Origin: Chloranthus sessilifolius
Lineage: Eukaryota > Streptophyta > Magnoliopsida > Chloranthales > Chloranthaceae
Assembly (NCBI GenBank): GCA_021018995.1
Contig: CM037593.1
Location: 17,822,088 to 17,886,087 of the forward strand
Direction: 5' to 3'
Length of the DNA: 64,000 nt
This document shows positions 1-11,970 of the stretch, one piece after another. The notes beneath the pieces were generated by a model that saw nothing but the letters and a program-made list of their open reading frames with translations, was not told the origin of the DNA and searched no databases. The position numbers were made by a program, and so were the translations under genes. How positions within the stretch are numbered: the stretch's first letter is position 1; every line of letters starts with the position of its first letter.

Positions 1-240
1 TTTGGGGTATTGAACGGTAAATGTGGAAAAAGTTTTTTTTAGTTGGTCTACAATGGGCGGCAACCCATCATGTGCATTAAAGGAGTCCACACATTTGTGT
101 TACTGCATTCACGACTTTCATACTTTTAAAGGTCATGCTTGTCATACAGTCACACAAACGTGAGGGTGGGGACACTCATTGTAGACTAACTCTTTTCTTT
201 TCTTTTTTATTTTTCTTTGGGCACCAACTCTCCTGGCCAT
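1..240. other. Unassigned non-coding DNA
   Basis: No reading frame or repeat boundary can be supported here. It lies left of a truncated LTR and may belong to whatever element that LTR came from or was inserted into. Confidence 0.4.
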
Positions 241-970
241 TGATAAGTGTTGAAATATGATCATATTTCAACCCCTAAAATATACACTTAGCCATCCGAT
301 GAGAGTAAACTAACGGTTGTTGTGGAGTTTCAATAGTTTCAGGACCCTTGGATCAATTCAAGAGTACAAAAGAGTATAAAAACAACATATGCCGGAATGT
401 AGAATCAAGAAGGCATCAAGCACAGAAATCAGTGGAAAAGTGATCGATCAATCTGGAATCGATCGATCAAAGCGTAACGGAGAAATCGATCGATCGAACT
501 TAAATAAATAAATATCGTACCAGTCTCTGTCCAGATTCGATTGATCGGAATATGAAATCGATCGATCTTGAGTAAATTGGAATACGGTGGAACTCAGTCT
601 TAAATCGACCGATCAAATTTGAGAATCGATCGATCAATTTTTATGTTTTGGCAAGGGGTTAGGGTTTCGAAATAAGACCCTATATAAGCTAGAGTTAGGG
701 TTAGTTGTTTCTTCTTTTAGAGAGTCGTCTTCATTTTTTTTAGCCGTTTTACATTTCCAACTTTCATTTCTTCATTTTTTTAGCACTTTTCTCTCCATTT
801 TCTAGCCTTTAGATGATAGAGTAGAGATTATTTTATTGAAGCAAAGATTGTAGTGGGTTGATTAAAGTTGTTGTTGGATTCATTTTGACGCTAAAATTAT
901 GGTATTGTAATGAATTTTAATTCAGTTATTTCAATTGCTTATATTGTTCTTATTGAAACGTCTTAGATTA
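241..970 (+). repeat. Truncated LTR, TGATCG family (copy 1)
   Basis: It starts TGATAAGTGTTGAAATATG and matches, in order, the 5' parts of the LTRs at 3304, 22424, 26304 and 34341: a short hairpin around ATATTTC, then TTAGC(C/T)ATCCGATGA. A cluster of GATCGATC-type palindromes at 441-640 precedes a TATA box (TATATAAG at 681). The last part of the LTR, including the conserved GTGCACTTGCAAGGGT end, is missing. The sequence instead runs into pol-related DNA near 970-1125. The right boundary is approximate. Confidence 0.6.
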
Positions 971-1124
971 TGCCAAGGAAGGGTTACCTTTCGCAAACTC
1001 AGATCCCCAGTGTAGTAATTTCGCAGTATATGAACTTATCGAGGATGAAAAAAGAGCACCAGTTGCCCAGAGGCACTAGACTTCCAACGAGTTATCAAGC
1101 ATTTCGATGAGCAAACTCAAGCTT

Positions 1125-2016
1125 CCGCGGAACCCACAGAAGAACTTAACTTTGGCACTGAAGAGAAACCCAAGAAGTTACTAACTCAAATGAACGCCAA
1201 CAAATTGCACAAGTCCTGCAAGAACACCTCGATTCCTATGCATAGTCCTATGAGGACATGCCCGATTTAGACCCAAGTTTAGTAAAACATCGCCTCGTCT
1301 TAGAACTCGATGCAAAGCCTATTAAGCAGAAACTCTGCAGGATACACCTACAAATTGCCCTTCAAGTTAAAGAGGAAGTTGATAAGTTATACAAAGCCAA
1401 GTTCATCCGAGTCGTCCTCTACCCTAAGTGGGTTGCCAACGTAGTACCTGTCACCAAGAAAGACGACAGAGTACGGGTTTGCATCGACTTTCAAAACCTC
1501 AACCAGGCATGCCCAAAATATGACTTCCCACTTCCACACATTGACACTCTAGTCGAAAACATCGCGGGATATGAGATGTTATCCTTTATGGATGATTTCT
1601 CTAGATATAATCAGATCAAATTAGCAGAGTCTGACAAAGAAAAGACTTCTTTCACCACACTATGAGGAACATACTGTTACGTCGTTATGCCTTTTGGGCT
1701 CAAGAATGCAGGAGCCATGTATCAACATGCCATGATGGCTATCTTTCATAACATGATGCATAAGTGTATAGAATTCTACGCCGATGACATATTAGTGAAG
1801 TCCCAAACGCGATTAGGACATGTTGAAGCACTCCGACTGGTACTACAAAGAGTTAAGACATATCATCTAAAAATGAACCCAAAGAAATGTGTCTTCAAAG
1901 TCACTTCTGGAAAATTACTTTGTTTCATAGTTAGCAAGCGAGGGATCGAAGTTGACCCTGCAAAAGTCAGAGCCATCCTTGAGATGTCGCCTCCCAGTAA
2001 TATCAAAGAGTTATAA
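1125..2016 (+). pseudogene. Tat-lineage Ty3/gypsy reverse transcriptase (decayed)
   Basis: This encodes the reverse transcriptase domain that copies element RNA into DNA. Readable pieces are 1258-1665 and 1687-2016, with weaker frame-shifted homology from about 1125. The finger/palm motif VRVCIDFQNLNQACPK, the MPFGLKNAGA motif and the catalytic box FYADDILVKS are all visible. These wordings are typical of the plant Tat/Ogre lineage. A TGA at 1663-1665 breaks the frame just before the motif that continues at 1687, and a TAA at 2014-2016 breaks it again. It joins directly to RNase H at 2020. The copy cannot encode an intact enzyme. Lineage assignment rests on motif wording, not on a tree. Confidence 0.88.
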
Positions 2017-2019
2017 GGG

Positions 2020-2560
2020 TTGATAGGAAGATTACAATTCATCATAAGATTCATCTCCCAACATTCAGATAGATGTGATCCTTTCTACAGACTACTTAAA
2101 GGAGGAACTGAGTATAAATGGGATGAGCAGTGTCAGCAAGCCTTAGATACTATCAAGAAGTACCTTCTTAACCCGCCAATATTATCACCACCAGTCCCTG
2201 AAAGACCCCTAATTCTATACCTCTCAATGAACGACAAAGCAATGGGAGTAATTCTGAGACAATATGAAGAAGACGGCAAGAGAGTCAAGGCTATCTACTA
2301 CCTCAGTAGGACAATAGTTGAATACGAACGAAAATACACTTCAATGGAGAAGACTTGCCTCACCTTAGTGTGAGCCTCTACTAAATTACGAAACTACTTC
2401 AGAGCACATAAGATACTAGTGCTAGTCCGAATGGACCCTCTGAAGTATGTATCGAAAAAGCACGCAATATCAGGAAAGATCGCTCGCTGGCATATGCTAT
2501 TGCAAAAATTTGACATCATTTATGTCATGCAGTAATCGATTAAAGGACAAGCAATCACTG
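2020..2560 (+). pseudogene. Tat-type RNase H connected to RT (decayed)
   Basis: This is the connection and ordinary RNase H domain following RT; it would degrade the RNA strand of the RNA/DNA hybrid. The frame 2020-2373 reads GLIGRLQFIIRFIS, the usual RT thumb/connection, then LILYLSMNDKAMGVIL and AIYYLSRTIVEYERKYTSME. In Tat elements this first RNase H is commonly degenerate, which fits the weak catalytic context. A stop at 2371-2373 and frame changes up to about 2530 break it; homology continues as the MDPLKYV segment near 2432-2450. Confidence 0.8.
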
Positions 2561-2604
2561 ATTACCTTGCAGATCTCCCACTCCCTAGTGATGAACCCAT
2601 ACAT

Positions 2605-3120
2605 GTGGATTTTCCCAACGAAGACCTATATACAATTCATAATGAAGAGCCCGATAAGACCTCATGGATCTTTTATTTTGACGGCGCTCTAAATCACAAA
2701 AGAAAATGCATCGGGATAGTCCTCCTGAGCACGGAAGGAGTTGTCATACCTAAAGCTTTTCAACTAGATTTCCCCGTCACTAAAAATGTCGCAGAATACA
2801 AAGCCTTTATAGCTGGACTACGAGCAACACTATAATTAAGTGTTAAACAGTTAAAAACTATCAGTGATTCCAAACTAGTAATTTCATAAGTCATAAAAGA
2901 ATGAAAAACTAAGGAAATGAGACTAATGGCATACCTAAAAACCGCTCAATATTTAGTAAAGAAATTTGAACGAATCTCTTTCACACACATCCCTAGATTA
3001 GAAAACGAGCTCACAGATTCCTTAGCCACATTAGCCTTGGTCAACCAAATACCCATCGGGCAAAGTATCAAGACCTTCTTCATCGAAAAGCTGAGAGTAC
3101 TTGCTCACGAGGTAGCATGA
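2605..3120 (+). pseudogene. Second (archaeal-type) RNase H of a Tat element, decayed
   Basis: Two frames, 2605-2835 and 2917-3120, encode WIFYFDGALNHKRKCIGIVL and then KNVAEYKAFIAGLRATL. This is the second RNase H-like domain known downstream of the first one in plant Tat-lineage elements. The first Asp (FDGA) and the AEYKA Glu are visible. A stop at 2833-2835 and a gap to 2917 disrupt it. Its presence is the strongest reason to call the element Tat rather than chromovirus. It is followed, after a short linker, by the insertion site of a solo LTR at 3304. Confidence 0.82.
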
Positions 3121-3298
3121 ACCGTCACCCGTCCTCCTCACAGGTACATGACCGAAAGAAGCAATCACTCCGGAAAAGCACGACAAGACAGAAATCGAAG
3201 TTGCCATGTTCAGATTTGAAAAATCACCGGCCGATGATAGATAATCGTGGTATTTCGACATCTAGAACTTCTTAAAATATCAACACGTCCCTCCATAC

Positions 3299-4748
3299 GC
3301 CACTGATCTGTGTCGAAATATGACTATATTTCGCACCCTAAATACTAACATTTAGCTATCCGATGAAGGCATTCTAACGGCTGCTGTATAGTTTTAGTGG
3401 TTTCAGGTGTTACGGACCGTGGGATGTTGAAGAGCTTAAGTGAATAAAATTAAGGGACTATATGAACTTTGGACCATGGAGCCAGCGGAAGCACTGAAAT
3501 CCGTGAAAAAGATTGATTGGTCTAGCCACAGTTTCGAGAGTTAAATATGTCACATGCCCATTTCAATCGATTGAGATTTGAAACTCAATCGATTGAGTTT
3601 AAAAAGTTGCCCAAAAATCAATAGATTGAATTTGGAATTCAATAGATTGATTTTCGAAAATCAATCGATTGAATTCCTTAAATTCAATAGATTGATTTTG
3701 GGAATGCAAATGAGCCACCAAAATTCAAATTTTGAATTCAATCGATTGAATTCAAAATTCAATCGATTGATTTCAAAATTCAATCTATTGATTCGGATAT
3801 GGAATAATTTTAGCCCGGGGCCCTATTTAAACAACAGGATGTTTAGTGTTCAGGGGGACTTCTGCTCGGTAGATTTTCTTAGGGCCTTTAGCAATTTTTT
3901 TTCTTTGATATTTTTAGTTTTGTATTTAGATAAAAAGCTGTGTAAGGTTGTGATCTTCTCCAAAAAGATCAAGCGGTTGATAAATAAAAGAGCAATTTTT
4001 GTGATGGCTTTCGATTTACATTGTGCGTGTGGATCAAGGATGAGCGGCTAAACCCCTCGTTCAAGGAGGAAGCGACCCCTAGATGAGTAACTAACTTACT
4101 TTTAAGCTTACAATTTCTTGTTAGAATTATTAAATCGTACGGCTTTTAGTGTGTGCTTCATTGTGTTATCATCGAATACTCGTTTATAGCCGTCGACCGT
4201 GTGATCGGCGACAATAAACGAACTATTCCACCTAGATCGATCTTATAGATCGATATAGGATGCCGTGCGGTTGATTCTTACGGTTGTGATTTCGAGTTTG
4301 AGATACGCTATGCCTTTCGCATGATGCATGCCGTGATTGGATGCGTCATAGTGTTCGGATAGGGTATGCCGAATCAATATTTGTATTTTCATCGATTCGT
4401 TTTTCTTGTAGTTAAATGATGGTATAATGATTTAACATGAAATTGTGTGGTTGATTGTAGAAAAGTTATAAATCTAGGGTTAGCAACTCCTTGATCATTT
4501 CATCATTGTTAATTTCTTAATCATAGTTCATCCGTGCATAGCTTGATTTAGTTCTTTTAATTATTGCATTGTGTAGTGGTAAATCTTGACAATGAAATTT
4601 CTCACCCTTGGTACTTCCTTGGGTCTTTGAAATCTCTTTAAAATTAATCTAATTTTGCCCTTCCCTGTGGGTTCGACACCCTTAATTTCGCCGTGCTACA
4701 ATCGAACTTGTGCACTTGCAAGGGTACACTTTAAAACCGATCAGCCAC
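3299..4748 (+). mobile_element. Solo LTR nested in Tat pol, perfect 5-bp TSD (copy 2)
   Basis: The LTR is 3304-4743 (1440 bp). It begins TGATCTGTGTCGAAATATG and ends TTTAAAACCGATCA. The 5 bp on its left (GCCAC, 3299-3303) are repeated exactly on its right (4744-4748). RNase H sequence lies on one side and integrase on the other, so removing the insertion and one GCCAC restores collinearity of the host element. A cluster of TCAATCGATTGA palindromes at 3563-3795 precedes a TATA-like box at 3823-3831. It is the product of recombination between two LTRs of a formerly complete element. Confidence 0.93.
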
Positions 4749-5481
4749 GAGGATCGAATGGAAGACTATAAGGAACCAATGCGCCTGATTCTGCATACTT
4801 GGCGAAACATTATATAAAGAGGCCTTCACTAAAGGAGTACTGCTACGATGCGTCAAGACTGTCGAAGGATAATATATCATCCGAGAAGCACACGCCAGCA
4901 CCTGCGGTGCCCACTCCGGTAGACAGAGGCTTGCCGATCAAGTTACACGATAAGGCTACTTCTGGCCGACCATAATTAGAGATTACTACCTCTATGTCCA
5001 ATCCTGCAGACAATGCCAAGAACATGCCGCACTCGTCAAAGCTCCATCAGTTGCATTGAATACTATGACTTTGTCATGGCCATTTTCGATATGGGCCTTC
5101 GATATCATTGGACCTTTCACAGACACAGTTGGAAACACTTATAAGCATGCGTTCATACTTACAACGACCGAATACTACACCAAATGGGCAAAAGCTGAAT
5201 CCTATATCAAAATCACTGCTTTAACACTTGTAAGGTTTATTGTTCAGAATATCATCACCAGATTTGGAGTACCCAGGATGTTTGTCACTGATAATGGACC
5301 GCATTTCATCATGAAGAACACAAAGTTATGCAAGCAATACGGCATTGATTTATGCCACTCATCACCATTCTACCCTCAAGGCAATGGACAGGCAGAAGCT
5401 ACGAACAAAATGCTGATTCGAATCCTGAAACGGACAAGTAATGGAGCCGACTGGCCTGAACGATTATCAAAATTACTCTGA
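4749..5481 (+). pseudogene. Tat integrase: zinc-binding and catalytic core (decayed)
   Basis: This is integrase, which inserts the cDNA into the genome. About 4843-5040 encodes an N-terminal HHCC-type region (REAHASTCGAHSG ... CRQCQEH) containing stops. 5056-5481 is an open core with the DDE triad in place: FDIIGPF, VTDNGPHF and NGQAEATNK. It continues the pol interrupted by the solo LTR at 3304-4743. The TGA at 5479-5481 ends the core prematurely. I see the family motifs directly; the lineage comes from the upstream dual RNase H. Confidence 0.85.
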
Positions 5482-5946
5482 GCCTATAGGATCTCTATTC
5501 ATACGGCCACTGGCCAGACTCCCTACCTCCTTACCTATGAGATGGAGGCAGTCCTACCATATGAGATACAAGTACCATCCTTATGAATTAAACTCGATGA
5601 TGAACTATCCTTAGACGAGAGGAGAATTGCCCTACTCACGCAGCTAGAGCAGCTCAATGAAACACGTCTAAGGGCAGCTGATCACGCTCAGGTATATTAG
5701 AGGAGAGTGGTCAGGGCTTACGATAAGAAAGTTCTTAAACAAACCTTTAATATTGGAGAATTAGTCTTGAAGAAGATCATGCCTTCCAAGCACGCCTATC
5801 CAAAAGGAAAACTGAAACCGAACTGGGAAGGCCCATATGTCATAACAGCCACAAACCTTAGAAATGCCTACAAATTGGTGAACCAAGATGGGGAAGAACT
5901 CCCTGGCCCTTGGAACACCTTGTACCTTAAAAAATATTATCCTTAG
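5482..5946 (+). pseudogene. Tat integrase C-terminal region (decayed)
   Basis: After the stop at 5479, homology carries on as AYRISIHTATGQTPY and then an open frame 5707-5946 with FNIGELVLKKIMP ... LKPNWEGPYVI ... GPWNTLYLKKYYP. This is the usual GPY-like C-terminal region and end of plant Tat pol. Additional stops lie at about 5584 and 5698. The TAG at 5944-5946 looks like the natural pol end because Tat polyproteins normally finish with this NTxxLKKYYP-like wording. Confidence 0.82.
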
Positions 5947-7477
5947 CCCTGTGATCATCACATCCCGTGGTTAGATACTTATACTTATCATCCCCGTAGT
6001 CATCGCGACCCATTCATTGGTCATACGCCTTTAATTCTCAGAATATCCTTAAAACTTCTGATTTATCGCTCACCTTTTTCCACTCGGATAATCTAATTAA
6101 AAGACTAGGGACCTATCTAATCTCTTTTAAAAGTATAAGTAACACCCGATCCTTATTTTCCTTCCCCCGTCATTGGAGGAGACGTTAGAGCAGAAAAAAA
6201 ATAAAGATGTTAGGTTCAATCAAAACTTATTATTCTTACGCTAGCAGGATGCTTTTAAAAAACTATACAGTTATATATAAAAAAATCGAGTGAGAGCATT
6301 ACGACGAATGAACAAGTCAATGAGCTCAGGGAAGCATAAGCAGGCGGTGAGGACATCTCTGGTAACTTTACTAAAAGTGTATAAGCAAGCTGCGAGGGTG
6401 TCCCTGATTTTCCCATACTACTAGATGTCATTGTAAGGTAGCGGGAGGAGGATAAACTCTTGCTAACCATAAAATGTGAGATTTTGATGGTATCAAAATA
6501 TAACGAAGAGCTCAATTGTAGCATTCCATATCCCTCTGAGAAAAAGATTGTTACTCATCTCTTTTGGGAAGCATTAGATACGAACTATTCCCCATATCGC
6601 TGAGCCTTACACCCCTCTTCTTTTTTTATTTTCGAACGATAAATCAGAAGCTTTATAGGATGCTCCTAGAAATGAAACTGAAAACTAATGAATGATGACT
6701 GATGCAATCACCTACTATATCTACCATACTTCTTCCTAATAGCCATGGGATAGGACGACCACCACCCTAGGATAGACCCCTGTATACAACTAACCTAATC
6801 AAAGAGACCTCCCCGGTTCGGTGATAGTACCGATCAATTTTTCTTCAAAACTAACTCACCAAATACCCATGACTGCTTATAGACCCAAAGTGCTCATCTT
6901 GAAATCCAGAAAAGCTTCATTGCATCTTGACGCTGGAGCATTTTTCTTTTTGGGATTAGAAGAAGAATTATATCAGAAGCGCCGGCTTGTCCACAAAGAA
7001 GATAAGAAATGAAGAAGTTACCACCCGAAAAGTGCTACCGAAGATGCCATACTACCGATACTATCAGGATCCTACACTGGGGCATTTTTATTTTTATTAT
7101 TGGTTTTACCATTTTCATCTTAGCTATTTGCTTTCCCTGTTGTATTACCTTTATTTCAAAAAATAAATAAATAAATAATAAAAATAAAAATAAATAAAAA
7201 ATAAAAGAGAAAAAGCCTATATTCATTTTTTGCTATCAGACCCCGGTCTAAGATACTCACCCCCCTTGACAACTAGCAAGGGGGCGAACAAAACTACTGA
7301 TGATGTTACTCTCACATGTACAGATATGAAGCAACCTTCAACCATCATCAGGCCAGCTCAAGAAGCATCCAAGTCCCAATGACGATCGATGTCGCTAAAG
7401 CAACTAAAAAGCAAAAGAAGACACAAGAGGTAACTAAAAGGAAAATGAGCTAATCAGGTACATCTAAACCAAAATCT

Positions 7478-7532
<55 letters not shown>

Positions 7533-7620
7533 AGTTTTTTCCTTTTTACACTTGTCACCAGGGGCATCCCCCCTATACATGTACAACTCACACACACACA
7601 GCAAAAGAAAAACATGCACA
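5947..7620 (+). other. Post-pol non-coding region of the first Tat element
   Basis: No convincing gene is present. 6150-6500 is homologous, in inverted orientation, to 28300-28650, showing that both Tat copies share this post-pol region. A purine-rich string AGCAAGGGGGCGAA near 7275-7288 looks like a polypurine tract, but no LTR start clearly follows it. A (TA)n microsatellite occupies about 7480-7529. Confidence 0.6.
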
Positions 7621-7665
7621 CACACCTACTCCCTACGCTGTCGTTGGGATGGCCGAAGCATCACA

Positions 7666-10600
7666 GTATCATCGGACGGAGGTCTCAGAGTAGTCATCTA
7701 AAATACAATCCACCAGCGGCAAAACCTCTAAACGACAAGGCCCTGTTATAAAACCCCCCTCACTCATCTGGCTAGCAGACCGTCTCGATCGAGAGCGAGG
7801 AGGATACCCCACAAGAATATCATGAACGGTCGAGTCCCTACGTGCATCATCCCTGACACGATCATCTGACATGTGACGAGACTGCCCAGCCGAGGAACCC
7901 GTAGCCCTCGACTCCGAGCCATCAAGATGACTAACCAACCTACGTACCCCTCGCTCACTCCTCGCCAAACGATACTGCAATCGATCTAGGGACACCTGCG
8001 TCTCCACGCGCGTCGTCTGACATGCCGCCTCTAATGCCTCTGTCTAAATCCTCTGTGTGGCCATCAATTTGACAAACAAGTCCTCCCGACTCTGCGTCTC
8101 CCCAAGGACTCGTCTCGCCTCGGGAGTGGCGCGCTCTCACGCTGCCACTAGACATGCCTCCTCAAGCTGACGGACCTCCACAACCACACCAAGTCAAAGG
8201 AAGACTAATAGATATGAACAAAATAAGAAACTTTGGAAAGGAAAGAATTATACCAGGCCCAACCTCTCCTCCAAGAATCGCCCAACCGTCTCAACAGTCA
8301 CCGGATCAGCAAGAGGTACAGTAGGAACAACAAACATAGGTGGCTGCCATAAGAATAAATGAATACATCAGAAAAATACTATAACGATAAATAAACTACA
8401 AACACAATGACTGAAACATATCTGAGTAGGGATAGGAACAAACTCCTGAGGGGAAGCCTCGGGAGCAGAGTCAGGAACAGCCTGCACGAAGAACCAAACA
8501 AACCAATACAAGACATGTCAGAATGAAATAAAGATGAAATAACCTAAACAGAATTACACCACATAAAAAAAAAAAGTCATACTTGAATCTTCGGGCGTAG
8601 AGAGGCAACAACAGCCTCCCTCGTTTGAAGATCCTCGGCGATTCGAACTTACCCAATGATCTAGCTTAGCCCGAAGCTGAGCCATCGCTGGATCCTCCCG
8701 ACTAGAAGAAGAAACTGAAGATGGATCAAATGTCAGAACGGAACCTTTGACAGCGAGCTCGGCTCTCTACGAATAACAATAAACACCTCAGTTGACAAGC
8801 TCACAATGCTAATAATTAACAAAATCATGTTTGTAAAGACACTTACTAATCGATCAACCTCAGAACATAGACTGGCCGCTGCCTCCCGATCAGCTAGCTG
8901 TTGACTGCGATAGACATCCAGCAGGGTCGCCAGATGAGCAACCTCACCCTCCCTCTGAGACTGTCCAGAATAAAATGAGATACCACAATCACGTCAGAAA
9001 GACCAGAAGGCCAATTCCACATAATATGAAAAATAAAAACATAAATTAACTCACCAGAAGCCGTCGAGTCTCTGCTAGCCGAACCCCTAACTCATCCTCC
9101 GTTGCCCTAGCCTGAGCAACTGAGGAGGCTAAGGAGTGCAGCATCTCCTCATCCGGACGAGGAGCACACCCCATCCACTCCATCGCCCTATGGAGAGCGT
9201 CCAACGCCCCCCGGACGCTCGCGGTGAGATGGCCCTGCTCCAATGTAGCCAATCTCTCCCTCAAGGCCGATGCCGACTCAGGCCCACCGATCGTAAAAGA
9301 GCCACTCCCATGGAAGGGACGTGTGAAGAAGCGCCCGCCACCCAACACACTAAACTAATGCACATACTCCTGGGCATCTGCCTAGTCACGCGCCCCTGTA
9401 ACCTTGGTCCCCCCAACTTTAAAATCTGCCACATGAAGCGCCATCCGCTCCGCAAAATTTTGGCTAGGAGGGCCGGTCATCCTCTTCGCCACTCTGTGGA
9501 AAATCTCTGGAGGGACTCCCTGAGCGAGCTCCAGCTGCTGTACCACCCGAGACTTGTGGATCCTCTCCACTCTCTCAAAATAATGAACCTATATGTCCAC
9601 ATCAAAGAAGGGCCGGCCAGACTGAATCACTGGCACGCCCGCATCCTCCTCATTTGCATACGGCCTCCAAATCACCTACAACCAAGCAAACGAACCAACT
9701 CCTCAATGAAGACTTAGATATTAAAGACTGAAACGAAAAAAATATGCATGACAATCTATAACTGCCCCACATGCATATCCTCAAAGAGGCCGCTCACAGT
9801 CTGAAGATTCGAAGACCAGCGGCGACCCCTCAACGCCACCCTCTACACGCGCATCCGCGAAAATGTGAATGTCACCTCCAACAAAACTCCTGGACGAAGA
9901 AAAGCGAAATGATCAAACGCCCAAAACTGGAAAGAAAAAAATAACAAAAACAATAACACACACAAAAAAACACTAAGATCGTCACTACGACCAAAAAAAA
10001 TTAACTAAACTAAAGACATCACGACACTAATTAACTAAAAACTCACCTGAATGAACAGAAGGAAACCTCCGATCGATGCGACACCCTATTCCCGACGGTA
10101 AAACTGCTCATAGAGATGCGCCAATGCGGCCGCACTCCACGCGTAGGAAGGGACTGGATCCAAGTCCCCGAGAACCATCAAAAATAATTCGGTAATGAAT
10201 CCCCAAATCGAAGAAGAGAAAAGTACAACACCAAGGAACTGCATCAAAAATGCTCGAAGCACCTTATCCGCAGCCAACCCCGGCTCCACTACGGGCTCCC
10301 AACCCACCACTATCGCACACCATGCCTCATAGGTCGCCTTGGCCTCCGAATGGCGCCTCGGGGGGACGAAGCCACTTGCAAACGTATCAAAGAATCAGGT
10401 GACTCGAACTACACCTGGCCCCAAGCCGCTCGACCTATAAGGCACACCCAAAATCTCCTCACACACCAAATAATGGCCCGCCATCCGCCCTGTGATCGGC
10501 TCATCTCGAAATGAAGACTGCTGATGCGGACCCAGTCCTCTGAAGTCGGCAACATCATACCAACTAGAAAGAGAAGCGTCTGATGCTCCTCTCTCCACCT

Positions 10601-11421
10601 CTCCAAGATCGCCGCGATCAGGCCACGATTGACCTGAAAGGGTTCCAGCTCTAGAATCGGTCTGAAACCAAAAGACACCAGTCGCGCCCGCTGAAACTTC
10701 AGCAAGGCATTATACTGAGTATGAGACTCGGTACATACCGAGCTGATAGCTAGCTGTGGGGGCTCCTATCGAACGAAAGACAAACAATAGCAGTAAGACT
10801 GACACATACCTACGATGAAAGACAAACGAGTTTAAAACTAAAAGTAAGTCAAATACGCCTCAAACTCAAATAACAATTTACAACCAACATGCAAAACATG
10901 ATAAGAACAACTGAACATAAACATGACCTATCTCTATATGCCACCATGATGTATGAGTGAGCACACAACCAATGATCAATGCAGGTTTGACATAAATTAA
11001 AAGGGTTTTTAGATCCTAATAAGCCTATGTCATGACCTAAGTGGCTAAGAAAATGGAAGAATTCTTGCTCATGAGTGCTTACCCGGCCTCGAGCGAAGAA
11101 ATCCTCAAGCGAGAAGTGTCTGCGATCCTAGTGCTCCGCAGCCGCACCATCAGCTCCCTCACCAGCAGCTCTCTCACCCTCGAGTATCTCACCCTCAACC
11201 CTCTCACCCTCATCCTCAGCAACTCCTTGCTCAATCTTGAGCACCTCCTCCCTGACCACCAACTGGTCAACCTCCAAAACCTCCCCTCTAGCAACCTCCC
11301 TAACATTCACCTCCCCGACAGTGTAAGTCCGAGCCTCAGAAGTCTCATCTATCTCCACCCATAACATCCCCTCCAACTCAGAAATGGTAATATCATGCCT
11401 ACCACCACCCTCAAACTCCAT
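7666..11421 (-). pseudogene. Plant mobile domain (MAIN-like) gene, nine exons, antisense in Tat element, decayed
   Basis: This resembles a plant-mobile-domain protein followed by coiled coil. Exons inferred from GT/AG signals are 11421-11083 (acidic N-terminus, MEFEGGGRHDITISELEGML), 10765-10047, 9926 to about 9775, 9675-9055, 8960-8847, 8766-8653, 8481 to about 8424, 8343-8254 and 8174-7666. Exon 2 carries the domain motifs: LIAAILERWREEHQTLLF, EPITGRMAGHYL, then DPVPSYAWSAAALAHLYEQF. Exons 4-9 are rich in Leu/Glu/Arg and look coiled-coil. Most exon ends have clean GTGAGT or GTAAGT donors. Breaks are a frame change in exon 1, one near 10500, a stop near 10400, a stop near 9355 and two in the last exon. 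Plant mobile domains occur both in host MAIN-like proteins and in mobile elements. The position, antisense and downstream of Tat pol, fits the known extra ORFs of Tat elements. Confidence 0.75.
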
Positions 11422-11590
11422 CCTAGAACGAAGAGCTCAAAAAATTAAAGCAAACAGAAGAAACGACGCTTGAAATGGACATCCGGATCGCGGGATATCA
11501 CGAAAACATGAAAATTAGAGCACAAAGGAACAAGGAAACAGAGAATCGAGGACTAACATGGATCGCGCGACGAAAATAAAAAGTTTTGAA

Positions 11591-11970
11591 CTATTTATAG
11601 GACCTGCCAAAATCGCGCGCCCTAATCTAGGCGCATAAATCAATCACGCACCACTCAAACTGTGCTTAATTCAGATTAAGTGCTTGGCGCCAAGCGTGCG
11701 AACCAATCGTCGCCTGCCCGAACTAACCCAACCATCTGGTTGCGCACATCCTACTGAGCGCGTGACCACTTCAAGTGTCCACCCAGTGGCGCGCGAATGC
11801 CAATGGTTGCCCGTACAATGACCAGCTACCGCCTTAATCACGCGCTCAATACGCTGCGTTTAATTTGGTCAAATGATCGAAAACTGGCGCGTAATTACCT
11901 TCTGACGCTCTGAATGCGTGTTCACTCTCTGACGCGCAATTAACTTATGAGCTCGGAGCGAAGCGCGCAA
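11591..11970 (-). promoter_or_regulatory. Promoter of the antisense mobile-domain gene: TATA plus GCGC motif cluster
   Basis: On the minus strand CTATAAATAG (11600-11591) sits 170 bp before the proposed ATG at 11421. Upstream of it (11613-11970) is a dense cluster of GCGCG/TAATT-type motifs such as CGCGCAATT, GCGCGTGA and GCGCGTAATT. The same motif type stands upstream of TATA boxes in the Tat LTRs at 24270-24690 and 38694-39260. The TATA box and motifs are visible; promoter activity is inferred. Confidence 0.55.

Noticed and set aside
3578..4051. 157-codon frame rich in FNRLIS
   Set aside because: Made by the palindrome array and non-coding LTR sequence; the repeat explains it.
7275..7288. 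Polypurine tract marking the 3' LTR of the first Tat element
   Set aside because: The sequence is purine-rich, but no LTR start follows, and the antisense gene would then lie inside the LTR.
9136..9717. 193-codon plus-strand frame
   Set aside because: It is opposite exon 4 of the antisense mobile-domain gene, whose protein motifs and splice sites are clear.
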